Shown here in pieces: positions 53,194 through 62,000 of a stretch of 64,000 nt of DNA. Below the pieces are notes generated by a model that worked only from the letters and a program-made list of their open reading frames with translations, had not been told where the DNA came from and ran no database searches. The position numbers and the translations under genes were made by a program. How positions within the stretch are numbered: the first letter of the stretch is position 1; the number at the start of each line of letters is the position of its first letter. Source of the DNA: an uncultured Clostridia bacterium (lineage in GTDB: Bacteria; Bacillota; Clostridia; Christensenellales; Borkfalkiaceae); the NCBI GenBank assembly GCA_947625605.1, contig CANQOY010000002.1, forward strand, positions 1 through 64,000, read 5' to 3'.

Positions 53194-53213
53194 CATTTGG
53201 CAATCGGAAATAC

Positions 53214-53280
53214 GGCCTTGTGATAAGGCGTAAGATAAGCGCCCTCTCACGGCGCAATCCAAGGTTCGCCCCGACCGAAG
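53214..53280 (+). pseudogene. Decayed tRNA-Glu(CTC) copy
   Basis: It matches the intact tRNA-Glu downstream over GGCCTTGTG at the 5' end and over the entire anticodon arm GCGCC-CTCTCAC-GGCGC plus AATCC. The D arm is altered, the T arm reads AAGGTTCGCCCCGACC and no longer pairs well, and the 3' acceptor strand CAAGGTC with CCA is absent. It cannot form a normal cloverleaf and is taken as a relic of a tandem duplication. Confidence 0.75.
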
Positions 53281-53304
53281 TTTCTATTGAGATCTAAGGT
53301 CGGC

Positions 53305-53351
53305 ACAAGCGGGCATCGCCCGCGAAGTATTCCCGGCAACCGGGAATCGGT
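53305..53351 (+). other. Two short hairpins between tRNA relic and tRNA
   Basis: GCGGGC-ATC-GCCCGC and ATTCCCGG-CAA-CCGGGAAT follow each other between the decayed and intact tRNA-Glu. They could serve as processing signals or stabilisers of the tRNA precursor. Confidence 0.55.
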
Positions 53352-53367
53352 ACAACAATTCAATTAC

Positions 53368-53442
53368 GGCCTTGTGGTCAAGCGGTTAAGACGGCGCCCT
53401 CTCACGGCGCAATCCCGGGTTCGATTCCCGGCAAGGTCACCA
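53368..53442 (+). tRNA. tRNA-Glu (anticodon CTC), CCA encoded
   Basis: Cloverleaf with acceptor GGCCTTG/CAAGGTC (one G-T), D arm GTCAAGCGGTTAAGAC, anticodon arm GCGCC-CTCTCAC-GGCGC with anticodon CTC, T arm CCGGGTTCGATTCCCGG-type, discriminator A and encoded CCA. It decodes GAG. Confidence 0.96.
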
Positions 53443-53452
53443 TCAATAAATT

Positions 53453-53478
53453 GAGCGCCATTGCGGCGCTCTTTTTTT
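53453..53478 (+). terminator. Intrinsic terminator of tRNA-Glu
   Basis: GAGCGCC/GGCGCTC with a 5-nt loop and seven T, 11 nt after the tRNA. Confidence 0.9.
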
Positions 53479-53801
53479 GTGCGTTTGGGAGGCGACTTTT
53501 TGGGCCTCTGGGAGGCGGGCGCGGGCGAGGATGAGCGAAAAGGACGGTACCATGTCCGAGAGCGGACGTTAAAAAAACGCTTGCAGGGAAGATTTTCAAT
53601 CAAACATTTTTTCGCAACCCGCGGACGTTTTGGAAAAAGATGTGTCCGCAGGTTTCATGGCGCACGCCGCTTTCAAAAACCGCGCGTCTCCGCCCTCCCC
53701 TTTCCGCCAAATCCCCCGCTTCCCGCCCGGCTCATCCTCTAAATCCCACATGAAAATGGGAATGCGGCGGTCTCCGCGGTTCGCACGGCATGCCCGAAAT
53801 A
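53479..53801 (+). other. Gene-free stretch before the LytTR regulator
   Basis: No plausible ORF with a ribosome site. It holds a small hairpin GTCCG-AGAG-CGGAC followed by a GTTAAAAAAACG tract (about 53554-53580) and a second GCGGAC/GTCCGC pair (about 53622-53650). One copy of the word CGGTACCATGTCCGAGA, shared with the region after the response regulator at 44.45 kb, lies at 53545. Confidence 0.5.
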
Positions 53802-53829
53802 TAAGTTTAGGACAGATTTTGCAAGGTTA
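53802..53829 (+). promoter_or_regulatory. Candidate LytTR binding site upstream of the regulator gene
   Basis: Two direct repeats, AAGTTTAGG and AAGGTTACG, start exactly 20 bp apart, i.e. two helical turns, which is how LytTR dimers read DNA. The site ends 22 bp upstream of the -35 box. The same 28-bp element recurs before the esterase gene (20 of 28 positions identical). Confidence 0.65.
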
Positions 53830-53851
53830 CGCCATAAATCCCATGCCGCTC

Positions 53852-53880
53852 TTGTAATTATAATAGATTCATATTATAAT
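53852..53880 (+). promoter_or_regulatory. Promoter of the LytTR two-component operon
   Basis: TTGTAA, 17-bp spacer, TATAAT, 23 nt before the start codon with GGGGGAGA between. Confidence 0.7.
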
Positions 53881-53902
53881 GTCGCGCAGGGGGAGAGCCA
53901 CT

Positions 53903-54613
53903 ATGAATATCGCAGTAATCGACGACGACGCTTCCACCGTGACCTATCTTACCGAGTACTTCGGGCGCTATGGCCAGCAGACGGATATGGAGTTTCGGGT
54001 CCGGCACTTTAAGGACGCCGAAAGTTTCCTCGCGAGCTATCGCGGGTCGGAATACTCCATCATCTTCATGGACATCGAGCTGCCCGGGATCAGCGGGATC
54101 GAGGCGGCGCACAGGCTGCGGTATAAAAACGACTCCGTCGTTCTGCTCTTCATCACGCGCATGGCGCAGTACGCGCAGAAAGGGTACGAGGTGAACGCGC
54201 TCGACTACATCGTAAAGCCGCTCCGCTATGCCGACTTCTGCCTCAAAGTGAAGAAGGCAATCAACGTATCGCGTGCGCTCGAGGCGCAGACGATCGCCGT
54301 CCAGACGGGGAACGGCGCGATCTGCATGACGACGGGAAAGATCATGTTCATCGAGGTGATGGGACATCAGCTGCGCTTCCACTCCGTGGACGACGTCATC
54401 GAGGTGCGCGGCACCCTCTCGGACATTGAAAAGCGGCTTGCGGGGCACGGATTTCTGCGCTGCAACAACTGCTATCTCGTCAACGTGCGTTTCGTAAACT
54501 GGGTGCGCGGCTACGACATCAACGTGGGCGGGCAGATCCTCAAAATCAGCCACCCGCGCCACAAACAGTTCATGAAGGACTTCATGGACCTCTACACGGG
54601 AGGGGGAAAATGA
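53903..54613 (+). CDS. LytTR-family (AgrA/LytR-type) response regulator
   Basis: 236 residues. Receiver: DDD at residues 7-9, phospho-acceptor in IIFMDIELPGISGIEAA, LFITRM, and Lys in DYIVKPL. The C-terminal LytTR DNA-binding domain spans about 130-236 (HGFLRCNNCYLVNVRFVNWV is the typical core). The ATG at 53903 follows GGGGGAGAGCCACT; the track adds eight codons. It overlaps the kinase gene as ATGA. Two direct-repeat elements in the promoters of this gene and of the esterase are its probable targets. Confidence 0.94.
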   Translation: MNIAVIDDDASTVTYLTEYFGRYGQQTDMEFRVRHFKDAESFLASYRGSEYSIIFMDIELPGISGIEAAHRLRYKNDSVVLLFITRMAQYAQKGYEVNALDYIVKPLRYADFCLKVKKAINVSRALEAQTIAVQTGNGAICMTTGKIMFIEVMGHQLRFHSVDDVIEVRGTLSDIEKRLAGHGFLRCNNCYLVNVRFVNWVRGYDINVGGQILKISHPRHKQFMKDFMDLYTGGGK

Positions 54614-55947
54614 GCGTAGAGACCGCCCTTTGGATGATGGCTTTCATGTACCCCGTCTTTCTCGCCGAGCTGTTGACGGCGGAGGGAATGCTCGTGAGCG
54701 CGAGCAAGCGGCGGCCGTATTTTTGGGTATTTCTCATCTCGGGCATTGTTCTGCTCGTCGCCGTGGTCTTTGCCGTATGTTGTTTCATGACGCTTTGCAA
54801 CGGGAACGCGATCGCGGGAGCCGTCGGCTACTTTCTCGTCTTTTTGTGCACGCTCGTCATCCTCAGGGTGTGTTTCGAAGTTCCGTTCAAGGTCCTCCTC
54901 TTCTTCGGTACGGGAGCGTACGCCTTCCAGAACCTCTGCTACCGCCTCGCCTCCGTCTTGGAGATCACGGGCGTCGTGGGGATGCTCGGCAATTACATCG
55001 GCTACGGTTGGGCGGACTTTGCGGTACACCTCGGCCTCTTCCTCGTCTCGGCCGTCCTCTTTTGGTTTCTCTTCGTGCGGAAGGTGCGCAGGCAGGGCAT
55101 GGAGAACCTATATAGCTGGAACGTGCTCCTCCTCTCCCTCGTCACCCTCATCATCACGATCGTGCTCTGCTCGGTGACGAACAGCTATTGGTGGATGAGC
55201 CCGCAGCTCAGCCTCGTCAACTACTGTTCCGCCATCGTGGGCAACGGGTTTATCCTCTGGATCCAATCGGGAATGCTCGAACGGGTGGCGCTCAAAAGCG
55301 ACATCGAGACGGTGCGCAACCTCTGGCAGCAGGACAAGCGGCAATACGAGATCGCGCGGGAGACCATCGACCTCATCAACATCAAGTGCCACGACATGAA
55401 GCACAAGATCCGCGCCCTGAACGCCGGGAGCGGGCTCTCCACGGAGGAAACGGCGGAGATCGAAAAGTGCATCTCCATCTACGACGCGAAAGTCTCCACG
55501 GGCTGCGAGCCCATCGACGTGCTCCTCACCGAAAAGGAACTCATCTGCAACGCCGCGGGCATCCGCCTCAGCTGCATGGTAGACGGCAAGCCGCTCGGCT
55601 ATATCCGCGACTACGACCTCTATTCCCTCTTCGGCAATCTCCTCTCCAACGCCATCGAGGCGGTGCGCGGCATACAGGATGAGGACCGCCGCTGCATCGA
55701 CCTCACCGTGCGCAACTGCGGAGGGATCACGGTCATCAACTGCTCGAACTATTACGAAGGCGAGCTCCGCCTCGAAAACGGGATCCCCGCGACGAGCAAG
55801 CGCGACATCGCGAACCACGGGTTCGGCATGAAGAGCATGGCGATGCTCGCCCAAAAGTACGGCGGGCAGCTCGATTTCTCGTACGACGGCGGCGTTTTTA
55901 CCGTCAATCTTGCCTTCCCCGTGAAGGAGAAAGCGCTCTCCGCATAG
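54610..55947 (+). CDS. AgrC/VirS-type GHKL sensor histidine kinase
   Basis: 445 residues: about six or seven membrane helices (residues 5-215), then INIKCHDMKHKIRAL with the phospho-His of the HPK10 type, and a GHKL ATPase domain (SLFGNLLSNAIEAVRG as N box, GFGMKSMAMLAQKYGG as G box). In relatives such kinases sense peptides or other extracellular signals through the membrane domain. No agrB or agrD-like gene is visible nearby, so the signal is unknown; a sugar or envelope cue would suit the downstream genes (inference). Coupled to the regulator by a 4-bp overlap. Confidence 0.93.
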   Translation: MSVETALWMMAFMYPVFLAELLTAEGMLVSASKRRPYFWVFLISGIVLLVAVVFAVCCFMTLCNGNAIAGAVGYFLVFLCTLVILRVCFEVPFKVLLFFGTGAYAFQNLCYRLASVLEITGVVGMLGNYIGYGWADFAVHLGLFLVSAVLFWFLFVRKVRRQGMENLYSWNVLLLSLVTLIITIVLCSVTNSYWWMSPQLSLVNYCSAIVGNGFILWIQSGMLERVALKSDIETVRNLWQQDKRQYEIARETIDLINIKCHDMKHKIRALNAGSGLSTEETAEIEKCISIYDAKVSTGCEPIDVLLTEKELICNAAGIRLSCMVDGKPLGYIRDYDLYSLFGNLLSNAIEAVRGIQDEDRRCIDLTVRNCGGITVINCSNYYEGELRLENGIPATSKRDIANHGFGMKSMAMLAQKYGGQLDFSYDGGVFTVNLAFPVKEKALSA

Positions 55948-55984
55948 GGTCTGGCATAACAATGCAAAATTGAGTATCTCCGTG

Positions 55985-56012
55985 TAAGAATAGGACAAAA
56001 AATGAAAGATTA
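55985..56012 (+). promoter_or_regulatory. Candidate LytTR binding site upstream of the esterase
   Basis: Direct repeats AAGAATAGG and AAGATTAGG start 20 bp apart and end 11 bp before the -35 box, one helical turn closer than at the regulator promoter, hence on the same face of the helix. It shares TAAGnnTAGGACA and TGnAAGnTTA with the element at 53802. Confidence 0.65.
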
Positions 56013-56046
56013 GGGCATCCCCATTGACGGGTGCCCTTTTCTTTTT
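56013..56046 (+). terminator. Terminator of the two-component operon overlapping the esterase promoter
   Basis: GGGCATCC/GGGTGCCC (one G-T) with an 8-nt loop, then TTTTCTTTTT. The -35 TTGACG of the esterase promoter lies in its loop and 3' arm. Confidence 0.75.
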
Positions 56047-56051
56047 ATAAT
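56024..56051 (+). promoter_or_regulatory. Promoter of the esterase gene, nested in a terminator
   Basis: TTGACG, 16-bp spacer formed by the terminator arm and T-run, TATAAT. The start codon is 49 nt downstream after GGGAGG. Confidence 0.7.
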
Positions 56052-56099
56052 GTCATACCGCAAGACAAAAAGCTCATATAAGAGCTTGGGAGGAAAACA

Positions 56100-58160
56100 A
56101 TGAAAAAGGTAACAGCTGCAATTTCCCTCGCGCTTGCGCTCTCCTTCGGAATGGGCGTTTTGGGCGCGTGCGGCGGCAACCCGGAGCAGCCCCACACCCC
56201 CGTATCCATCGAAGCGAGCAGCGTGCGCATCGTCGTGCACGGCTATGAGGGCGGCCCCACCGTGGACGGCGTCGTGCTCGGGCTCGGCGGGAACGTCTCG
56301 GGCGTCTCGAAGGACACCTTCACCGTCACGACGGGCAGAGACAGGCGCACCGTCACGGACGCATACGTCTCGAACGAAAAGGGCGAGCACACGGACGGGA
56401 GCTCTTCCTATGTCACCGTCACGATGAAGTACGAGGCTACCGCCTATAATTACGGCGGCTACAAGGGCGCGAACGTGCTCGGCAACCCGTTCACGTATAG
56501 CGGCATGAACACCTGGGCGCAGAGCATGCAGATCTCCGTAAAGGTCGCGGAAGGCAAGAGCTTCAAGGCGGGCGACAAGACGTATGAGGGAGGCGACTCG
56601 CTCTCCTACAACGCCAACATCGCACAGGACCGCATCGTCCCGCAGACGGCGAGCTGGACAAAGGACAGCGTGCACTACACGGAGGAAGAGAAGGACATCA
56701 CCTTGCAGCGCGCGAGCTGGACGCCCGAGGGCGCGGCGACGGACAGCGGCAAGAACCCGCTCGTCATCTGGCTGCATGGCGCGGGCGAGGGCGGCACGGA
56801 CATCGACATCGACCTGCTCGGCAATGAAGTGACCGCGCTCACGGATACGACCATCCAGAGCTATTTCAAACAGGACGGGCTCGCGGGCGCGTACGTGCTC
56901 GCGGTGCAGACCCCCACCATGTGGATGGATCGGGACGGCAACGGCAACTACAATCACACGGACGTCGGCGACGGTTCCCCGCAGGAGAGCTGGTACACCG
57001 AGGCGCTCTGGCAGGCGATCACGACGTATGTGGAGGGCAATGCCGACGTCGATACAAATCGCATCTATCTCGGCGGCTGCTCCAACGGCGGCTACATGAC
57101 GATGAACATGATGTTCCACTACGGCGAATACTTCGCGGCGTTCTACCCCACCTGCGAGGCGTATGTGAACGGCCGCATTTCGGACGAGATGATCGAACAG
57201 ATCAAGGACAACAAGATCTGGTTCGTCCTCTCCAATGACGACGGCACCGTCGCTCCCGACAACTTCGAGAAACCCACGTTCGACCGTCTCTTGAAGGCGG
57301 GCGCGAGCGACGTGCACATGACCCTCTTCGAGAGCGTTGTGGGCACCGACGCCCCCGGCGTCACCTACGACGGGCACTGGTCTTGGATCTATGTGTTCAA
57401 CGACGGCGTCAAGAAGGAATTCGACAACGAAAAGGTGACGGGCGTGGACTACCTCACCCCCGCGAACTGCACGAAGGACGCCAGCCTCTGGCAGTGGATG
57501 GCGGCGCAGAAGAAGAGCGGCGAAACGCCCACCCCTCCCCCCGCGATCGAAGGGACGGAGTACACGTTTGAGGCGGAAAAAGGCGTCATCACCAACGGCA
57601 AGACGACAGGGCAGACAAGCGAAGTGGAGCAGCCCGTCACCGTCGAAACGGGTACCGAATGGGGCGGCGACAAGGACACGGAAGGCCCCGAAGTGACCGC
57701 GCTCGGCTACTTCAACGGCGGCGCGACCGTCACCTTCACGATCACTTCGGATAAGGAATGCGACGCACTTCTCACCCTCCGCGCGGCCTCCACCGAGAAT
57801 GAATCGGACATGGGTTGGGGACCTTCTGGAATGACGCTGACACAGTTCACCGTGAAAGAAGCAGACCTCTCCAAGGGCGAACACGCGACGCTTGCCGTCA
57901 ACGGCACAAACGTCGCCCTCGCGGGCATCCTTCCCGGGCTCAACCTTACGGGGCTTACCCCCGATGACATGGGCTGGATCTACAGCGCGCCCCTCAAAAA
58001 CTTCGGCACGGGCACGGCGAACATCCACCTCGTTGCGGGCGAGAACACCATCGTTCTGACCGCGGCGAAGGGCTTCAACCTCGACAAGATCACCATCACC
58101 GCGGACGCGACCCTCACCTGGACGGAAACGGACAATTCGTCCCGTGTTCCGCAGGCGTAA
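56100..58160 (+). CDS. Secreted lipoprotein alpha/beta-hydrolase (esterase-like) with C-terminal sugar-binding-like module
   Basis: 686 residues. A lipoprotein signal with VLGAC puts Cys at about 24. The alpha/beta hydrolase domain (about 190-475) has NPLVIWLHGAGEGGTD, the nucleophile Ser about 328 in GGCSNGGYM, an Asp in SNDDGTV and a His in YDGHWSWIY, as in CE1/feruloyl esterase and PHB-depolymerase-like enzymes. After a proline linker (TPTPPPA) a roughly 170-residue beta module resembling CBM6/35 (YTFEAEKGVITN...TLTWTETDN) closes the protein. The same module forms the next gene product. Probable role: deacylation of polysaccharides at the cell surface; the exact ester is unknown. Candidate LytTR site upstream. 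Confidence 0.88.
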   Translation: MKKVTAAISLALALSFGMGVLGACGGNPEQPHTPVSIEASSVRIVVHGYEGGPTVDGVVLGLGGNVSGVSKDTFTVTTGRDRRTVTDAYVSNEKGEHTDGSSSYVTVTMKYEATAYNYGGYKGANVLGNPFTYSGMNTWAQSMQISVKVAEGKSFKAGDKTYEGGDSLSYNANIAQDRIVPQTASWTKDSVHYTEEEKDITLQRASWTPEGAATDSGKNPLVIWLHGAGEGGTDIDIDLLGNEVTALTDTTIQSYFKQDGLAGAYVLAVQTPTMWMDRDGNGNYNHTDVGDGSPQESWYTEALWQAITTYVEGNADVDTNRIYLGGCSNGGYMTMNMMFHYGEYFAAFYPTCEAYVNGRISDEMIEQIKDNKIWFVLSNDDGTVAPDNFEKPTFDRLLKAGASDVHMTLFESVVGTDAPGVTYDGHWSWIYVFNDGVKKEFDNEKVTGVDYLTPANCTKDASLWQWMAAQKKSGETPTPPPAIEGTEYTFEAEKGVITNGKTTGQTSEVEQPVTVETGTEWGGDKDTEGPEVTALGYFNGGATVTFTITSDKECDALLTLRAASTENESDMGWGPSGMTLTQFTVKEADLSKGEHATLAVNGTNVALAGILPGLNLTGLTPDDMGWIYSAPLKNFGTGTANIHLVAGENTIVLTAAKGFNLDKITITADATLTWTETDNSSRVPQA

Positions 58161-58170
58161 CTTTCGGCTA

Positions 58171-58241
58171 TTTTGATAGCGGACGCTCCGCGCGGGGATG
58201 AGTCGTGATGGTAGTTCACGCGCGGACCGCCCTTATCAAAA
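58171..58241 (+). other. Long interrupted stem-loop between esterase and module gene
   Basis: TTTTGATA/TATCAAAA, GCGG/CCGC and TCCGCGCG/CGCGCGGA nest to give 20 base pairs with small internal bulges and a 24-nt loop. No T-run follows on the plus strand. It could stabilise the esterase mRNA end or act as an attenuator or leader of the small lipoprotein. Confidence 0.6.
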
Positions 58242-58273
58242 CAAATAAAAAAACCAAGGTAAGGAGAATGAAA

Positions 58274-58987
58274 ATGAAAATGTCCAAAAAGTTTTTGATC
58301 GCGGGAGCAGCGCTCTGCCTCGCATGCGGCATGACCGTCCTCGCAGCTTGCGGTGGCGGCGTCAGCGGTGAGAAGGTCACCTTCGAAGCAGAAAAGGCCC
58401 AGCTCTCGCAGAACGCGGACGGCGTTGCCGTCTATCAGAGCGCGACCGAATACAGCGCGACCGGCGAAGGCGATCTCGTCGAGCTCGTCGGCTACTTCAC
58501 CGCCGAAGGCGCGAACATCGTCTGGAAGATCAATGCAGACAAGGAATGCGACGCAGAGCTCACCCTCCGCGCGGCTTCCGCTTCCGCAGACGGCTCCGGA
58601 CTTTGGCAGGGCGGCCACGGATTCATCAAAGAGATGGATCTCGGTTCGGGCAAGTTCGTCAAGCTCGAAGTCAACGGCAAAGCGGCTTCCCTGAGCGGCA
58701 AGCTCCCCGGGCTTGAATTTACCCCTGCCGAAGATTTCTCCAACTTTGGGGATTTCTACGGTTCGTGCATGAACAACTACGGCACCGCGAAGGCGAAGAT
58801 CCACCTCGTCGCCGGTGAGAACACCATCACGCTCACGAGCCTCGGCTATGTCGAGACGCCCGAGGGTGAAGGCGCACAGCCCATCAGCTACGGCATCAAC
58901 GTAGACAACATCGTGATCCAGGCTCCCGCCACACTCACCTGGACGGAGACGGACAACAGCGGCCGTACGGCTCCTCAGTTCGGCTGA
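58274..58987 (+). CDS. Small lipoprotein consisting of one CBM6/35-like module
   Basis: 237 residues: lipoprotein signal (VLAAC, Cys about 26) and a single beta-sandwich module. KVTFEAEKAQL at its start, DKECDAELTLRAAS in the middle, AKIHLVAGENTITLTS and the end ATLTWTETDN are shared with the esterase C-terminal domain, so the two are paralogues. There is no catalytic motif. Probable role: a surface glycan-binding protein working beside the esterase and GH3 enzyme. Three ATGs are clustered; the second (58274) is 7 nt from AAGGAG and is preferred. The glycan is unknown. Confidence 0.87.
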   Translation: MKMSKKFLIAGAALCLACGMTVLAACGGGVSGEKVTFEAEKAQLSQNADGVAVYQSATEYSATGEGDLVELVGYFTAEGANIVWKINADKECDAELTLRAASASADGSGLWQGGHGFIKEMDLGSGKFVKLEVNGKAASLSGKLPGLEFTPAEDFSNFGDFYGSCMNNYGTAKAKIHLVAGENTITLTSLGYVETPEGEGAQPISYGINVDNIVIQAPATLTWTETDNSGRTAPQFG

Positions 58988-59009
58988 TCGGCTCTATCGC
59001 ACAACCCGG

Positions 59010-59045
59010 GCCTGCCGCACATCACGGCGGCGGGCTCTCTTTTTT
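59010..59045 (+). terminator. Terminator between module lipoprotein and GH3 genes
   Basis: GCCTGCCG/CGGCGGGC (one T-G) with a 10-nt loop, then TCTCTTTTTT. GH3 translation starts 35 nt later after AAGGAG, so GH3 may be read by partial read-through. Confidence 0.7.
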
Positions 59046-59079
59046 GACGATCAAATTGGATTTTTAAGGAGAAAAAATT

Positions 59080-62000
59080 ATGGCAAGTGAAAAGAAACCC
59101 CGCAAGAAGCTGAGCGGAAAGGTGCTGACTTGTATCATCGCCCCCTTCCTCGTGATCCTCTGGGCGGTATCCATCGCGCTCCCCATCGTTTCCTATACCA
59201 TGTACGACGGCGTGTTCCGCACGATCTTCGGTGAAGCGGCCTCCTCCGCACATGGCACGGCGGACACCGACAGTGTGGATTCCACCTACTATAAGAGCGA
59301 CTTTACCGATATCAATGCGCTGGAAGCGGCCGAACAGAAGTACACCCGCGAGGGCGGCGCCGAAGGCTTCGTGCTCCTCACCAACACCGAAGGCAACAAG
59401 GGTCTCCCCCTTGCGGCCGCGAGCAAAGTCTCCCTCTTCTCCCAATCCTCCGTGGATCCCGTCGCGGGCGGCACGGGCTCGGGCGTGAGCACGATGTCCT
59501 CCGACCTCAAAACGGCCTTCACCGAACAGGGCTTCTCCGTCAACGAGGCGCTCTGGAACTTCTATAAGGGAACGGGCAGAAAGCGCGGCGGCGGCGCGAT
59601 CTCCTACGGCGGCGCGGAAAACTGGTCCATCAACGAGACCAAGATCGACGACATCCCCGCGGCTGCCAAGACGGAAGCGCAGGGCACCACGCCCATCTTC
59701 ATCTTCTCCCGCACGGGCGGCGAGGGCCGCGACCTCGGCAGATACATGGGCGACTGGACGAGCGTCGATGCGGACAAGACAAAGCACTATCTTGAACCCG
59801 ACTCCGTCGAACTCGGCGTCATCGACTACCTCAACCAGAACTTCGACAACGTCATCATCGTCGTCAACACCAACAATGCCTTCGAACTCGGCTGGGTGGA
59901 AGATTACGAGAACATCACGGCCGTCCTCTGGGCGCCCGGCGCGGGCGGCGACACCTGCCGTTCCATCGTAGACGTGCTCTCCGGCAGGATCACCCCTTCG
60001 GGCCGCCTCGTCGATACGTTCGCCTATGACGCGTTCTCCTCGCCCGCCATGCAGAACATGGGCGATATCGACCTCGTAAACGGCGGAAACGTCGTCGGCA
60101 ACGGCGTGTTCTACGACGAAGGCATCTATGTCGGCTACAAGTACTATGAGACCCGCTACTTCGACAAGCAGAGCGGCGCAGCCAAAGTGGGCGAGTACAA
60201 CTACGCCGAGACGGTGCAGTTCCCCTTCGGCTACGGCCTCTCCTACACCACCTTCGCGTGGAGCGAATTCAGCATGACCCAGCCCGACGCCAACGGCGAC
60301 ATCACCGTCTCCGTCAAGGTCGAGAACACGGGCGCCGTCTCCGGCAAGGAAGTCGTCGAGCTCTATCTGCAATCCCCCTACACGCAGTACGATAAGACGA
60401 ACTTCGTCGAAAAGTCCTCCGTCTCCCTCGTGGGATTCGGCAAGACGGCGACGCTCGCGGCAGGCGCAAGCGAGACCGTCGAGATCACCGTCAACGTGAA
60501 GGACTTCATCTCCTATGACGACGTGAACGCCAAGACGTATATCCTCGAAGCGGGCGACTACCTGCTCACCGCGGCCCGCAACGCTCACGAGGCGAACAAC
60601 AACTTCCTGCAATATGCAAATCAGGATACGGACGGCCTCTTCGGCGCGGGCGACAAGACCTTTGTTGACAAGTACACCTATACCTATGCCGAGAACGGCG
60701 GCGTCGATAAGACCACCTACTCCAAGTCGGCGGCGGGCGTGGACATCACCAACCAGTTCGACCACGCGCTCTGGGCAGGACATCAGAACATCACCGAACG
60801 CAGCAAGTATCTCACCCGTCAGGATTGGGAGGGCACCTTCCCCCAGACGCACGGCAACCAAGACGCCCAGAAGAAGTCGAGTTACAGCGAGAAGAACGGC
60901 TATGTCTGGCAGGTCGAAGTCGATCAGGCCACCGCAGACCAGCTCAAAAAGCAGGGCGCGGACGCTTCCCTCAACCCCATGACGGAAGAGGAAGCCGCCG
61001 CGAAAGCGGGCGAATTCGGCGTAGAGGGCGAACTCCAACTCATCGACGCCCGCGGCAAGGCGTTTGAGGACGTCGATTGGGACGCCTACATCAACCAGAT
61101 GACCACGACCGAGATCAGAAACATGATCCGTCAGGCAGGCTATAAGACCTACCGCGCGCAGAGCATCAACAAGCCCGAGGCCATCGACTACGACGGTCCC
61201 TCCGGCCTCAACGAGGGCGGCGTCACCCACTCCCCCTACTCCATCACCTATCCCTGCGCGGCGAACATCGCGGCGAGCTGGAACATCGAGAATTCCCGTC
61301 TCCACGGCTACTATGTCTCCGAGGACGCGCTCCATGCGAATGAGACGCACTTCGGCAGCCACCAGTACAAGGGGATCATCTCGGGCTGGTACGCACCCGC
61401 AATGAACATCCACCGCACCCCGTTCGCGGGCCGCAACTTCGAGTACTACTCCGAGGACGGCTTCATGTCCGGCGTGATGGCGCTCCAAGCCTCCCGCGAG
61501 ACCGCCAATAAGGGCGTCTACTCCTACATCAAGCACTTCGCCCTCAACGACCAAGAGGACCACAGAAGCAGCGTGGCGACCTTCTCCAACGAACAGGCCA
61601 TCCGCGAGATCTATCTCAAACCCTTCCAGACCTGTATCGAAGGCCGCGGCACGCAGAAGATCATGGTGCAGACCTACAATGAAGAGACGGGCGAGTACGT
61701 CAAGAGCGAGGCCGAGATCCCTGCGGTCATGGCCGTCATGACGGCGTTCAACCGCGTCGGCTGCACTTGGGCGGGCGGCAACTACCAGCTCATCACCAAG
61801 GTGCTCCGCGAGGAGTGGGCGTTCAACGGCTCCGTCATCACCGACTACGATAACGGCGGCTACATGGACACCGAGCAGTGCCTCCGTGCGGGCGGCGACC
61901 TCAAACTCACGAACTTTGCAACGAGCCAAGGGCCCAACATCAACAACAAGGCGACGCAGTACTTCGCACGTCAGGCGATGAAGCACGTCCTGTACACCAC

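Noticed and set aside
53443-53902. agrD/agrB-like peptide signal genes near the AgrC-type kinase
   Set aside because: No small ORF with a ribosome site and no AgrB-like membrane protease is found in the gap or next to the kinase.
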